A stretch of 64,000 nucleotides of DNA from Arsenicibacter rosenii (GCF_001870735.1 NZ_MORL01000013.1:80018-144017); one strand, 5' to 3'; shown: positions 15,853-25,722, counted from the first letter of the stretch. Notes: generated by a model from the sequence alone, not told the origin. Made by a program: numbers and translations.

Positions 15853-18180
15853 TCACCATTCCGGTACACTGTCGCTGACCGGCAGTCTGGCACTGATCTC
15901 CATCAATTTATCAGGACGTATTCCCAATTGACTGTTAGCAATCAATTGATCGATCTCACTCCGGCTAAAGCGTGCATGATACTCCATAAAATGCCGGTCG
16001 AAATCGTTCAGTGCAGCGACTGTTTGTTGCGTTAACGATAGATCAAAGGCAGTCAGTGCCCATTCATGATAAACCTGCCGGTTGAACATAAACCGCTCGC
16101 CTTCCGGCACGGCACTGATACGGGAGATGAAACCAGGCAAATCACTGATCCGCTGATAGGCTTGTTTCACGGATGCAAGATGCTCGATTAAACCACGGGT
16201 TGTCAACCGGTTTGTCAGCGAATAGACCGCTTGTTTATCCATTCTGAAAGCCGCTGCCTGTGCCTGCATAATCAGCGGGAGCTGCCATTCCGGCTGTAAA
16301 TCAGCGGCCCGTCTGTAAGCGTCGAGGGCGTTTTCCGGTTTCCCCTGCGATAGGTATGCATCGCCCAGCAGCATCCATGTAGCCGGTCGTTTCGGACCAT
16401 CAATGGCCATTGATTGTTGAATGGCCTGAACTGCCTTACCGAATTCTCCCGCCGAACTGTGTAAAGAGGATACCCGAAGTAATAAGCGTCCGTAATCCGG
16501 TTGCTCAAGGCGTTGGTTTTCCATGACAGCCAATGCCTGATTATAGCAAAACTTTTTGGCCTCAATCGGTGCGTTTGGTTCCTGCCATACACTTATGGCA
16601 AAATCTGCCACCAGGTCTGCCACTTCATAACGGCCAATAATACTCTGATCATAAATCGCTTTCAGCTTATTCATTCGTTCAAAACCATTGGTTTCTGTAA
16701 CCTGGCTATTCAGCTTTTTCAGGGTTAGACCAGCATTGATGCTCACATAACCAAGCCAGGCAATAAGCGCGGCAAGGCCAATCTTAACGGCATTCCTTCC
16801 TTGTGCCAAAAACCGGAAAATAGTACCGGCACGCTGGTCCGTTTCTTTCCCCACAAAGCCTGTTAACAGAAAGAAGAATTGAGCCGCCAGCAAATTATCC
16901 GGATTCAGTAAACCGAAAATAAAATACCCCCCTCCTACAGCCAGCAACACGCCAGCTTCGGGAGCAGAGAAAGAACGTATTTTCAACAAGAAAAATACCC
17001 ATATGGCTAACCAGGCAATTATACCGGGAATACCGGCCGAAAAAGCCCACTCCAACGGTACACAGTGGATTCGGTCATACCATTCTGTACCATCTCCTGC
17101 AACCAGATCCGCATCATAATTTTTCGGAAACGCATAACTGTAGTTTTCCTGTCCCCAGCCCCGCAGCGGATGGTCAAGAAAACTCCTGAATGCCATAGCA
17201 TTAGTAATTTGTCTGGCCGGCAGCGTGTTATTACCACCTGAAAGATTGGTTAACCGGTTGACGCCGGCAATAGTCTGAAAAAGCGGTTTACGTTGCAGCA
17301 GCCAGTAGCTGCCGACCAGGCTGATAACGGCCATTCCGGCCACTCCGATGAGTAATGGCAGCGACCGGAAACGGTTCCATAACCAGGATAAGCCCCAGAG
17401 TACCAGTCCTCCGCCCAGCCCCAATATGCCGGAACGAGCTCCTGATAAAACAATTCCCCAACTTAAAGCAACGCAAACAAACAGGATTACCGGGATTCTG
17501 ATCGTAGTAGAAATCCAGGTTGCTTTTGTGCCAATATAGATGGCCAGAAAAATATGTATCAGTAAATAGGCAGCCAGAAAAGCAGGTTGTCCGACAGTGG
17601 CAACAAAACGGTAATGGTCTCCCAGCCAGCCTGTAGGACTTACATATCCGATAACCAATACACTTAAGGCAATGGCTGTTGATGCTATGAAAAGCCAGTC
17701 CCATTGTTTCGATGTTAGTCCCGTACCGGATACAACCAGGGCATATAATCCGAGATGCAGATAGCCGGTAAACCCTTCCATACGCATAAACCCGGAAAAG
17801 ATACTTTGTGCAGGGTCAACGCCGGCCGTGTCAGCCAGCGCAACAATCAGCAGAAACAGAATAAGGCTCAGTTGTAGCCATGATCCGCTTGCGTTGTGAC
17901 GTGCGGGTAAAAACAACCATAGCAATGCCATTCCTTCGGCGAGTATCCGGAAATAAAGGCCGCGAATGGCCACAAATCCAAAAAAAGATGACGCGCTATA
18001 AACAAGGGGTGTGAAAAGGCTTAGCAGCAACAAAAAAAATATACTCTTCCGGATAAATTCCCCTTTACTGCCTTTTACCTTGTTTCCGTTGCTTAAGTCT
18101 GTTTCTTTGACCGCAGGTTGCGGCTTCAGACTGGCTGTTTGTTTTTTTCCGGACTGACGTGTTGTCATCATTTTTGCCAT
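15853..18180 (-). CDS. O-antigen ligase / Wzy-like membrane protein with C-terminal TPRs
   Basis: A 775-residue polytopic membrane protein. The start is placed at the ATG at 18180 because the region further upstream is a 20-bp perfect hairpin that ends the preceding gene. About twelve membrane helices span residues 45-500, with the Wzy_C-type segments VLSGARSGILGLGGG and FLDHPLRGWGQENYSYAFP in a large periplasmic loop. The soluble C-terminal third has TPR-like repeats, including ATWMLLGDAYLSQGKPENAL. Such proteins join polysaccharide to lipid A core or to proteins. It follows the FN3 surface protein gene on the same strand. Glycan transfer to secreted proteins is a reasonable inference, not shown. 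Base composition looks lower in GC than the flanks. Confidence 0.85.
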   Translation of the reverse strand: MAKMMTTRQSGKKQTASLKPQPAVKETDLSNGNKVKGSKGEFIRKSIFFLLLLSLFTPLVYSASSFFGFVAIRGLYFRILAEGMALLWLFLPARHNASGSWLQLSLILFLLIVALADTAGVDPAQSIFSGFMRMEGFTGYLHLGLYALVVSGTGLTSKQWDWLFIASTAIALSVLVIGYVSPTGWLGDHYRFVATVGQPAFLAAYLLIHIFLAIYIGTKATWISTTIRIPVILFVCVALSWGIVLSGARSGILGLGGGLVLWGLSWLWNRFRSLPLLIGVAGMAVISLVGSYWLLQRKPLFQTIAGVNRLTNLSGGNNTLPARQITNAMAFRSFLDHPLRGWGQENYSYAFPKNYDADLVAGDGTEWYDRIHCVPLEWAFSAGIPGIIAWLAIWVFFLLKIRSFSAPEAGVLLAVGGGYFIFGLLNPDNLLAAQFFFLLTGFVGKETDQRAGTIFRFLAQGRNAVKIGLAALIAWLGYVSINAGLTLKKLNSQVTETNGFERMNKLKAIYDQSIIGRYEVADLVADFAISVWQEPNAPIEAKKFCYNQALAVMENQRLEQPDYGRLLLRVSSLHSSAGEFGKAVQAIQQSMAIDGPKRPATWMLLGDAYLSQGKPENALDAYRRAADLQPEWQLPLIMQAQAAAFRMDKQAVYSLTNRLTTRGLIEHLASVKQAYQRISDLPGFISRISAVPEGERFMFNRQVYHEWALTAFDLSLTQQTVAALNDFDRHFMEYHARFSRSEIDQLIANSQLGIRPDKLMEISARLPVSDSVPEW

Positions 18181-18202
18181 GAGCAGAATTACTGTACTAT
18201 AA

Positions 18203-18250
18203 CAGGCAAAGAGCTGTCGGGCGATGAGTAGCCCGACAGCTCTTTGCCTG
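18203..18250 (-). terminator. Perfect 20-bp hairpin after the FN3 surface protein gene
   Basis: Arms 18203-18222 and 18231-18250 are perfectly complementary around an 8-nt loop. The hairpin begins 13 bp after the stop codon of the surface protein gene and precedes the O-antigen ligase start by about 22 bp. It has no long U-tract, so it may attenuate or protect transcript ends rather than fully terminate. Confidence 0.7.
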
Positions 18251-18262
18251 AAGGTCAATCTA

Positions 18263-21106
18263 TTACCTCACCAACCAGACGGTTTTCTCTGTATTTGGCG
18301 TGCTCACCTTAATATAATAAGAGCCTTTGGGGCCAATCAGCTGCAACGTTTGTTGTTCCACACTACGGGCCTGACCGACTTCTCGTTTATCCAGCAACTG
18401 TCTGGCGGCATTAAAGCCTTCGATTAACAACTTGCTGCCTGCTACCCCTTCAACCGAGACGGAAATAACCTCTGATTGTGTTGGTCTTGTGCTCAGGATA
18501 ACACGCATCGGAGACGCTCCTGAAACCGTTGATTTGGTACGCCCTATTCCAGCGGCTGTTGCCGAGGTACATGTTGTCGAAATACCTTCACTGTAAGCAC
18601 CGGTCAACGCCCCCTGATTATAAACAAGTAATGTATAGCTACCAGCCTGTGAAATGCCGTTTGCCACAACGTTATAGGTATCCGGAACACGGTATACATT
18701 ACTGTAAACATACCCGGAAGGTCCGATAAACACAAATTCATTACCGTGTGCCACGGCTGCCAGGCCTGCCGCTGTAGTTGTCTGGCCATCCTCCGGACAG
18801 GTCAGCATGTCTGTCACCTCAAACGTATCAGGCACAAGGGGTTCATCGGCCGGTAAGACCGGAACACTGCTTTTCAGGAGGCAACCGTCCTGATTGATAG
18901 CCAGTATTGTATACAAACCCACCTGACTGACACTAAACAGACCGGTACTATTCGTACTGATTTCGCCGGAGGGGGTTACAAACGTATACGTCGGTGCGCC
19001 GGTTGTTTGTGCGGAAACACTTACTGAGTTGACCCCATCTCCTAATCGTCCTGATACATTTACTTGCGGGAATGGATAACTCGCTACCACCACAACGTTG
19101 GTAGTGCCTACTCCCAGGCAGCCTTCCGGTGATACACAACTCATTGAATAGGGGAATGTACCGACCGTATTCGTAGTCAGGGAAATGACAGGACCCGTTT
19201 GTCCGGTAGCCCATACGACCGTTCCGCTGTTACATCCACTGGCAGTCAGAGAGGCAATCTGATCAATACAAACGGTGGCACTCGCCGGAGAAAAGCTGAT
19301 CATCGGAGCACTGGAAACCACGGTGTAAGTACCTAACCCCGTACTACCGTTTACATCTATTGCCGACACAGCGTATACGCCGGACGCCAGGCCGGTAAAC
19401 TGCCCTGTACTATTATTGAAGGTCTGCCCGTTTGCACTCAGGGAATACCTGTATGGAGAAAAGCCTCCGCTTGCCGTTACACTGATCAACTGATTACATC
19501 CCTGCTGACTGGAGGATGTCTGTACAGTAATGGATGAGGGTAACGTTGAGAATGTTTGGGATGTTGAAAAACCGGAAATATCGGTCGTTGAACAAGCACT
19601 GGCAATTTGCCATTCATACAGGGTGTTTGGCACTAATCCGCTTAACGAAAAAGTAAATCCTGAGACGGTTGTTGAAGACCAGGTCGTCCCGTTTATTGGC
19701 CTCCATTGAATAACCGCTGAGCCGGGCGAAGTCCATGACAAACTTGCCGTGGTGGTGGTCAGGCCGAAACTCCCCGCATTCGAAGCCGTATTGAGACAGG
19801 AGGTGGTGGTAAATGCTTTTGGTGTTGAATAGCCGGATGTCAGCGTGGTGGCACAAACCTGATCCACCTGGAATTCGTATGCTGTGCTGCCCCGGAGCCC
19901 GGTCAGTGAGTAAACTGTAGAGGTTACGTTGGTTACAGACCCTTCCCATGTGCTGTTCCCCTGTCGTCGCCACTGCACATTATAATTATAAGGAGGCCAG
20001 TTTACCCCTCTTCCCCATCGGAGCGTGGTCGCATTTAATGTGGTGTTTGACACCTCAAGCATGATTGGCTTAGGACAATCACCCGATTGCGTAAACGAAA
20101 CCGGTGTCCCGAAGGCAGAAACCGTCCCTGACGGGCAAACGGTAGCAACCCTGTATTCGTATACATTGCCGGGAGTCAGGTTTGTTAATTGATACGTGTT
20201 GCCGGTCAATCCGTTTACGGCATTCCATGCCCCCCCTTGTTGTCTCCATTCGAGAACATAATTACCGTTACTGGTTAATCCGGTCCAGACAAGATTAACA
20301 CTTGTTGTATTTGCGACAGACGGATACATGCCACTGGCAATGTTTGCACAGCCTGTTGATGTCAACGATAAGGGCGCAACCGGAATGGATAGTACATTGC
20401 CACCTCCGCCCGAAACAATCACATTAGCCGGATCCGGGTAAGAATCAACCGGTAAAAAATAAATTTTCTGGTTCATTTCCGGCGCGCCACCACTGATGCT
20501 TATCGACGTTTTTGAGTAGTAATTTCCATTTGTTGAGGCTGCTATCCCGGCGGGCAATGTAACATTAAACGATGTAAATGATTTCAGGTTACTGGCTTTT
20601 ACAGTAAGACTATATGACAAAGGGTCGCCAGTAAACGAAATGGATGGCGACGAGCTTGACAGATTCAGGATTCCGGCATTATCTGCCGTCACAAGTCCTG
20701 TGACGGTAATCACTACCGGTGCTGCTCCCGGACTGGTAAAGGTTATACTTGCAGGATAGGTACCAACCGATAGCCCTGCGTTTAATTTTAAAACAATCGG
20801 AAAACTGGAAAAAAAGGAACTGTTATTTGATGCGGTATAAGAGGTACCTAAACTAGCGGTGCCATCAGTGGATGTAAATGTGTATCCGTTACCGGCACAG
20901 ACAGCCGAAAGCGAAACACTGTTTCCGCTGTAACCGAATACACTTACATTAAAGTTATAAACCGATGGACCATTATTTTGGGCATACGCCAGCGTTATGG
21001 AGGTCGGAGAGACAGAAATTGTCTGAGCACTTACGGCGATCGAACTAAAAAAGCTTAGTAAACAAATAAAACAGGCAAGGTGGCGAATAGGTAAAATTGC
21101 TTTCAT
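18263..21106 (-). CDS. Large secreted surface protein with FN3 and SprB-like repeats
   Basis: A 947-residue secreted protein. The ATG at 21106 gives the signal peptide MKAILPIRHLACFICLLSFF to about SAQ. Residues 25-280 hold Ig-like beta segments. Three fibronectin type III domains follow (roughly 290-570), each ending with a phrase like LTPGNVYEYRVATVC or LVPNTLYEWQIASAC. A SprB-like repeat (GGFSPYRYSLSANGQTF) and a PKD/Ig-like region come next. The last 70 residues (GSYYIKVSTPNTEKTVWLVR) resemble a type IX secretion sorting tail. It is probably displayed at the cell surface as an adhesin or matrix protein. The gene lies upstream of the O-antigen ligase-like gene and divergent from a kinase/regulator pair. 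Confidence 0.85.
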   Translation of the reverse strand: MKAILPIRHLACFICLLSFFSSIAVSAQTISVSPTSITLAYAQNNGPSVYNFNVSVFGYSGNSVSLSAVCAGNGYTFTSTDGTASLGTSYTASNNSSFFSSFPIVLKLNAGLSVGTYPASITFTSPGAAPVVITVTGLVTADNAGILNLSSSSPSISFTGDPLSYSLTVKASNLKSFTSFNVTLPAGIAASTNGNYYSKTSISISGGAPEMNQKIYFLPVDSYPDPANVIVSGGGGNVLSIPVAPLSLTSTGCANIASGMYPSVANTTSVNLVWTGLTSNGNYVLEWRQQGGAWNAVNGLTGNTYQLTNLTPGNVYEYRVATVCPSGTVSAFGTPVSFTQSGDCPKPIMLEVSNTTLNATTLRWGRGVNWPPYNYNVQWRRQGNSTWEGSVTNVTSTVYSLTGLRGSTAYEFQVDQVCATTLTSGYSTPKAFTTTSCLNTASNAGSFGLTTTTASLSWTSPGSAVIQWRPINGTTWSSTTVSGFTFSLSGLVPNTLYEWQIASACSTTDISGFSTSQTFSTLPSSITVQTSSSQQGCNQLISVTASGGFSPYRYSLSANGQTFNNSTGQFTGLASGVYAVSAIDVNGSTGLGTYTVVSSAPMISFSPASATVCIDQIASLTASGCNSGTVVWATGQTGPVISLTTNTVGTFPYSMSCVSPEGCLGVGTTNVVVVASYPFPQVNVSGRLGDGVNSVSVSAQTTGAPTYTFVTPSGEISTNSTGLFSVSQVGLYTILAINQDGCLLKSSVPVLPADEPLVPDTFEVTDMLTCPEDGQTTTAAGLAAVAHGNEFVFIGPSGYVYSNVYRVPDTYNVVANGISQAGSYTLLVYNQGALTGAYSEGISTTCTSATAAGIGRTKSTVSGASPMRVILSTRPTQSEVISVSVEGVAGSKLLIEGFNAARQLLDKREVGQARSVEQQTLQLIGPKGSYYIKVSTPNTEKTVWLVR

Positions 21107-21319
21107 GGGTAAGATAATTTGTGGGTTTGTGGGATTGTCTGGTTTATGTGACTGTAACCTGCCAGACAACTAATCCCCCAATTACCTTATTTATGGCTGC
21201 TCAGCCTACCATACTTTTACCAATGCTTGCTTTTTTTTTATCAATCCTGACATAAGTTTAATAAAATACGTTACGTCTTTTTTTGTTTATTGACTATAAT
21301 ATTCACACTAACTTTTCAT

Positions 21320-21327
21320 TAGCTTTG
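21320..21327 (+). promoter_or_regulatory. -7 element for the kinase/LytTR pair
   Basis: TAGCTTTG matches TAnnTTTG and lies 25 bp before the ATG at 21353. A correctly spaced TTTG -33 box is not present, although the upstream region is T-rich. Confidence 0.4.
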
Positions 21328-21352
21328 AAGTGCACACTATGCGTAACTAAAC

Positions 21353-23095
21353 ATGCCACATATAGATACATTTAAGTATACACTGCTGGTATTTTTTTTA
21401 TTCATTGATATACGACCCGCATTATGTCAGATTTCACCAGGACTTCCGTTACAACCCCATAAAGTGACATGGGCAAATAAAGTTTATAGAGAATCCATTC
21501 AGAAAAAAGATTCAGCCCTGCTGGCAGAAGCATATTATTTATATGGCAAGATTTATCAGGCTGCCGGCGATGTGCTGACAGCTAAGCGCTTCTTTATGCG
21601 AGCGCTGCGTATTCAGGAAAAACAGGGAGTTTCTGAAGAATTAGCCAGACTATATTATCGGTTAGCAGACCTTGCTTTCAGGCAATTACTGTATAAAGAG
21701 GCCAGATACTACATTGACCTTGAATTCCGTATTGCCCGACAACTGGGGACCGACAAAGCACTGATCCGCGTATATGGAGACCTCGACCATTTGCACCGGA
21801 CCGATTGGTCTCCGGCCAGCCTTCATTACCCGAAACCGAATATTGACAGTGCGCTTTATTATATCCGGAAAATGGAGCCGTTGTTATTACGCAGCAAAGA
21901 TCCTGTCGTACTAACTGAATTTTACCGCTCAACCGGAGACCGTTTTCTGGAGGCTCGTAATACTAAATGTCTCTCTTATTACTATAAAACGTTATGGTTT
22001 CACCAAAAGCATAAAAAAAGGTATGAAGAGGTGAATTCAATGTTACGAATAAGCCAGGCATATATTTCATTCAGGCAATTTAAAAAGGGGCTTGCCTGGT
22101 TGAGGAAAGCAGAAATAATTCAATCCGAATTACCATCGAATACCAGAAATTTCACCGCGTTAAAAAACTCATTTGCCTTAATTTACCATGCTTACTACCG
22201 TGGAACCGGTAATTGGCAAAAGGCCTATCAGTATCAGCAACTGCTTTTCGGGATTGTAAAACAGGAACTCGCATTTGACCGTAACGGAGCCTTGTCACGC
22301 CTCAGTCTTGAATACGACACCGAAAAAAAGGAAGCCCGTATAAAACAGCAGCAACAAGAAATTGCCTTCCGCAACGAAAGCCTGAGAAATCACCAGCGCT
22401 TTATTATGGCGATGTCGGCTTTACTGATGATCACCATTGGAATGAGTGTTGTTTTTTTTCGCCTCTATCGCAAAAATCAGCGCATCAGCCAGCGAAATGC
22501 CGATCTGGTGAAAGAACAGAACCACCGCGTTAAAAATAATCTCCAGGTAGTTTCCAGCTTACTGAGCCTGCAATCAAACCGGCTGACGGATACAAATGCG
22601 CAGAGAGCAGTCGAAGAAAGTCAGCTGCGTGTCCACACCATGGCTATTCTGCATCGTCGGCTGTATGACAGCGATGGTCTGGTCACCGTAAATCTGGCCG
22701 AATACCTTCCCGACCTCGTCAGAGGTGTTATCAATTCCTATGGCTATAACCAGATTGAGCCAGCCCTCGACATCCCGTCTGTATACCTTACAGCCGACCA
22801 AACCCTGCCCGTTGGCCTGATTATTAACGAATTAACAACCAATGCCTGCAAGTATGCCTTTGCGGATAATCCCGACCCGTCTTTCCGGCTGGAGGTGAGG
22901 CAACACGGCAGACAACTTACGCTACAGGTAACCGATAACGGTCCGGGATGGAAGCAATTCCCCGATCACAGCCGTGTCAGAAGCTTTGGTCTACGGCTGA
23001 TATCTTTGCAGGTATCCCAATTGCGTGGCACGTATTTCTTTGCCGATAATACACCACATGGCACTGCCTTTACGATGACTTTTTCAATTACCTAA
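21353..23095 (+). CDS. Membrane sensor histidine kinase, TPR plus HisKA_2 type
   Basis: A 580-residue sensor kinase. It has an N-terminal signal peptide (to about ALCQ), a periplasmic TPR-rich domain over residues 30-330, one membrane helix (about 350-375, FIMAMSALLMITIGMSVVFF), a coiled linker and a HisKA_2 dimerisation domain. The phosphoacceptor is His391 in KEQNHRVKNNLQVVSSLLSL. The HATPase domain shows the N box INELTTNACKYAF and the G box VTDNGPGW. The gene is 13 bp upstream of a LytTR regulator with which it forms a two-component system. It is divergent from the surface-protein gene, a possible target. The sensed signal is unknown. Confidence 0.92.
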   Translation: MPHIDTFKYTLLVFFLFIDIRPALCQISPGLPLQPHKVTWANKVYRESIQKKDSALLAEAYYLYGKIYQAAGDVLTAKRFFMRALRIQEKQGVSEELARLYYRLADLAFRQLLYKEARYYIDLEFRIARQLGTDKALIRVYGDLDHLHRTDWSPASLHYPKPNIDSALYYIRKMEPLLLRSKDPVVLTEFYRSTGDRFLEARNTKCLSYYYKTLWFHQKHKKRYEEVNSMLRISQAYISFRQFKKGLAWLRKAEIIQSELPSNTRNFTALKNSFALIYHAYYRGTGNWQKAYQYQQLLFGIVKQELAFDRNGALSRLSLEYDTEKKEARIKQQQQEIAFRNESLRNHQRFIMAMSALLMITIGMSVVFFRLYRKNQRISQRNADLVKEQNHRVKNNLQVVSSLLSLQSNRLTDTNAQRAVEESQLRVHTMAILHRRLYDSDGLVTVNLAEYLPDLVRGVINSYGYNQIEPALDIPSVYLTADQTLPVGLIINELTTNACKYAFADNPDPSFRLEVRQHGRQLTLQVTDNGPGWKQFPDHSRVRSFGLRLISLQVSQLRGTYFFADNTPHGTAFTMTFSIT

Positions 23096-23108
23096 CCTAC
23101 CCCGTAAC

Positions 23109-23861
23109 ATGTCTGTTGTCAAATCACTTGCCATTTTACTCGTCGAAGATGATTTACTCACAGCCTGTGATATTCAGGAGACCCTGGAAAAAGCAGGACA
23201 TCGAGTTACATCGATCGCGCGAACATACCAGGAGGCCCTTGCGGCTGTAAAGCAGCAGATACCCGATCTGGCGATCATGGATATCCGGCTGGAAGGTTCG
23301 CCGGCCGACGGGATCATTACCGCCAAAGAGGTTATCCGCATCCATCCTATGCCCATCATCTATCTGACAGCCAGCTCCGAAAAGGAGACCGTCGACCGGG
23401 CCCGGGAAACGCTTCCGCTTAATTATATCATAAAACCGTTCAGACCGGCAGAGCTTCCCCGTCAAATTGAGATGGCTTATCACTATTATGAACAAACCAG
23501 ACAAACGCCAGGCAGTACAGGAATGTCATCCGACAGTATCTTTTTACCACTAAACAGGGGGTATCAGAAAGTACTCCGAAAAGACATTTCCTTGCTCTGC
23601 GCCGATGGAGCCTATACCAGACTCATTCTTGCTCACTCCGACAAAACACATTTAGTTTCCATGAATTTAGGCTATCTGATGCAGTACTTCGATACCCACC
23701 CGTTTTTTAAAATTTCCCGTTCCTACATCATCAATCTGAACGAGGTTGAACGCATTGAAGGGAATTCTGTTTTTATTACAAATTATCGCGAAGCCATTTC
23801 GATACCTGAAAAAATGCGGGCACTGCTACTAAGCCGGTTAAACGTCATCCGGACCCGATAA
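23109..23861 (+). CDS. LytTR-family response regulator
   Basis: A 250-residue response regulator. The receiver domain (residues 5-125) has the acidic pair in LLVEDDLL, the phosphoacceptor Asp58 in AIMDIRLEG, and the conserved Lys in YIIKPFRPAEL. A LytTR DNA-binding domain (about 150-250) includes the typical FKISRSYIINLNEVERIEG and ends with ISIPEKMRALLLSRL. It is the cognate partner of the kinase immediately upstream. LytTR proteins commonly control exopolysaccharide and surface factors, so the neighbouring surface locus is a plausible regulon. Confidence 0.94.
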   Translation: MSVVKSLAILLVEDDLLTACDIQETLEKAGHRVTSIARTYQEALAAVKQQIPDLAIMDIRLEGSPADGIITAKEVIRIHPMPIIYLTASSEKETVDRARETLPLNYIIKPFRPAELPRQIEMAYHYYEQTRQTPGSTGMSSDSIFLPLNRGYQKVLRKDISLLCADGAYTRLILAHSDKTHLVSMNLGYLMQYFDTHPFFKISRSYIINLNEVERIEGNSVFITNYREAISIPEKMRALLLSRLNVIRTR

Positions 23862-23866
23862 ATAAT

Positions 23867-23893
23867 GCGGGCTTAGCTGACCAATAAACCCGC
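23867..23893. terminator. Hairpin between LytTR regulator and convergent esterase
   Basis: An 8-bp stem with one mismatch (23867-23874 and 23886-23893) separates two convergent stop codons 41 bp apart. It is a likely bidirectional terminator, weaker than the others in the window. Confidence 0.45.
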
Positions 23894-23902
23894 CGGTATG
23901 CT

Positions 23903-24856
23903 TTACCGCCCGAAGGCCCAGACCAGAAAACCGGGCATAACGGCACTCCAGGTCTCCTGATTGTGCTGGCCGCCCTGTACTTCAACGTACCGGATCTGTT
24001 GTTCCTTGCGGTACCCTTTAGCCTCCAGCTCATGGATGATATCGAGCGTATCGTCGATGGAGTCAATGACGCCGTTGTTGTTGCGGTCGCTCGTTTCGTC
24101 GTCGGTGCCGGTCTGGAGCCAGAACTGAAGCGCCTTTTTGCCCGCGAGGGCAGGCGCCGGCGTCTGCCGGATAAGCACATGCATGATACGGTCGTGATAG
24201 TCATTGTAAGCCGTACTGAAGGCTTTACTCCGCCACCAGAACGAACCGGAAAACACACCAACCCGCGAAAAACGGTCGGGATGGTGCCATACGATATCAA
24301 ACGCCGACAGGCCACCAAGGGAGAACCCGGCAAAGGCTGTTTGTGCGGCATCGGCCGAAACAGCATATTGTTTCTGAATATGGGGCAAAAGCTCTGTCAG
24401 CACGAAATCCGTATACAATCCGGCCTTGCTACCCCGCTTCATGTAATCGGCCTGTGCGGCGGTACCGTACTCCTGAATCCGGTCTCCGGCATGAATCGCC
24501 ACCACGACCACCGGCCGGATTACGTCTTGCTGATAGAGCGAATCCATTATTTCCTGTAACCGCAAACGGGGTAAATCCTGCCCGTCATTCAGGTATAAAA
24601 CAGGGTAAGGGGCAGACTGGCTGTCGTATCCCGGGGGTAAAATAACTTCCAGCCGGACAGCCCGCTGTAAGGGCACTGAAAGAACCGAATCAGCGACCAA
24701 AGTCGTTTGAAAAGCCGAAGCTGGTGAGCCTGTGAATGGTAACATTATGTATATAAACAACAGCCAGGTAAAACACATCAGGAACAAATTTGGGCTTTTT
24801 TTCGACGGTCGCCAGCGCTTCCGGCTTTCTTTTTCTAAATTTTCGCTATTTTTCAT
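23903..24856 (-). CDS. Membrane-anchored or secreted esterase (esterase D-like)
   Basis: A 317-residue alpha/beta hydrolase of the putative esterase (esterase D/PF00756-like) family. The preferred ATG is at 24856; a GTG at 24880 is possible. A basic N-terminal region (KESRKRWRPSKKS) precedes a hydrophobic helix (LFLMCFTWLLFIYIMLPF), giving a type II anchor or an uncleaved signal. The nucleophile elbow is FAGFSLGGLSAFD. YLNDGQDLPR is the usual early loop, and a His near the C-terminus (GGQHNQETWS) is the likely third triad residue. It is divergent from the esterase gene that heads the amide-ligase cluster, but belongs to a different esterase subgroup. Confidence 0.85.
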   Translation of the reverse strand: MKNSENLEKESRKRWRPSKKSPNLFLMCFTWLLFIYIMLPFTGSPASAFQTTLVADSVLSVPLQRAVRLEVILPPGYDSQSAPYPVLYLNDGQDLPRLRLQEIMDSLYQQDVIRPVVVVAIHAGDRIQEYGTAAQADYMKRGSKAGLYTDFVLTELLPHIQKQYAVSADAAQTAFAGFSLGGLSAFDIVWHHPDRFSRVGVFSGSFWWRSKAFSTAYNDYHDRIMHVLIRQTPAPALAGKKALQFWLQTGTDDETSDRNNNGVIDSIDDTLDIIHELEAKGYRKEQQIRYVEVQGGQHNQETWSAVMPGFLVWAFGR

Positions 24857-25001
24857 GTGAAATTTCTGCGTTACAAACACCCGTTACCGATCAGTATACC
24901 GATTGTAGGGCAGAATGTTCACCCGGTTGCCGCCATCGGTTTCGGTTCGGATTTGCTCCGGTAACAGCCCTGGCGGCAGTGCCTCACTTAACACAAACTA
25001 A

Positions 25002-25706
25002 ATGCAGGAACGTTACTCTAAATGGTATTCGCATCACCTTGGTCGTGACATCGAAATGCTGACATTCGGCCATTGGGGGTATCCGGTTCTCCTTTTCCCG
25101 ACATCGTTCGGCCGTTATTACCAGAACAAAGACATGGGGCTGATTGACTCGGTCCGGTGGTTTGTCGAACAGGGCAAAATCAAAATCTATTGCATCGACA
25201 GCATCGACACCGACAGTTTCTATGCCAAACATCTGCACCCGTCGGTGCGTATCCGGAATCATTTCTGGTACGACAAAATGCTGCATGAGGAGCTGCTGCC
25301 GTGGATGCAGCGCGAAGGCGGTGTCCATAAAATCGCGGTTGGCGGATGCAGTTTCGGTGGTTACCACGCCATGAATTTCGCCTTCCGGCATCCGGATGTA
25401 GTCTCGCATCTCTGGACCATGGGCGCGGCCTTCGATATCCGGTCGTTTCTCGACGGGTATTACGACGATACGGTCTATTTTAACAATCCGGTCGACTTTA
25501 TGCCCAATGCGCACCATGATCAGTTTCACCAGATGAAGATTGTACTTGGTACCTCAGAACATGATTTCTGTAAACCGGCCAACATCCGGATGTCGCAGAT
25601 TCTGAACCGGAAAGGCATTCACCACTGGCTCGATATCCGGCCGTGGGGCCTGCATGACTGGCCTGTCTGGAAAGAAATGTTTCCACACTACGTCAGTGTC
25701 ATGTAG
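25002..25706 (+). CDS. Cytoplasmic esterase-like alpha/beta hydrolase (COG4947-like)
   Basis: A 234-residue alpha/beta hydrolase without a signal peptide. It begins MQERYSKWYSHHLGRDIEML, and the early strand reads YPVLLFPTSFGRYYQNKDMG. The nucleophile is in VGGCSFGGYHAMNFA (GxSxG variant GCSFG), an acidic residue is in GTSEHDFCKPAN, and the triad His is in RPWGLHDWPVW. This combination matches my recollection of COG4947. It is the first gene of a five-gene plus-strand run with two ATP-grasp enzymes, a YbdK-like ligase and an amidotransferase. It could hydrolyse an ester or amide in the product of that pathway. The substrate is unknown. Confidence 0.83.
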   Translation: MQERYSKWYSHHLGRDIEMLTFGHWGYPVLLFPTSFGRYYQNKDMGLIDSVRWFVEQGKIKIYCIDSIDTDSFYAKHLHPSVRIRNHFWYDKMLHEELLPWMQREGGVHKIAVGGCSFGGYHAMNFAFRHPDVVSHLWTMGAAFDIRSFLDGYYDDTVYFNNPVDFMPNAHHDQFHQMKIVLGTSEHDFCKPANIRMSQILNRKGIHHWLDIRPWGLHDWPVWKEMFPHYVSVM

Positions 25707-25722
25707 CCGTATCCGGCAATTT

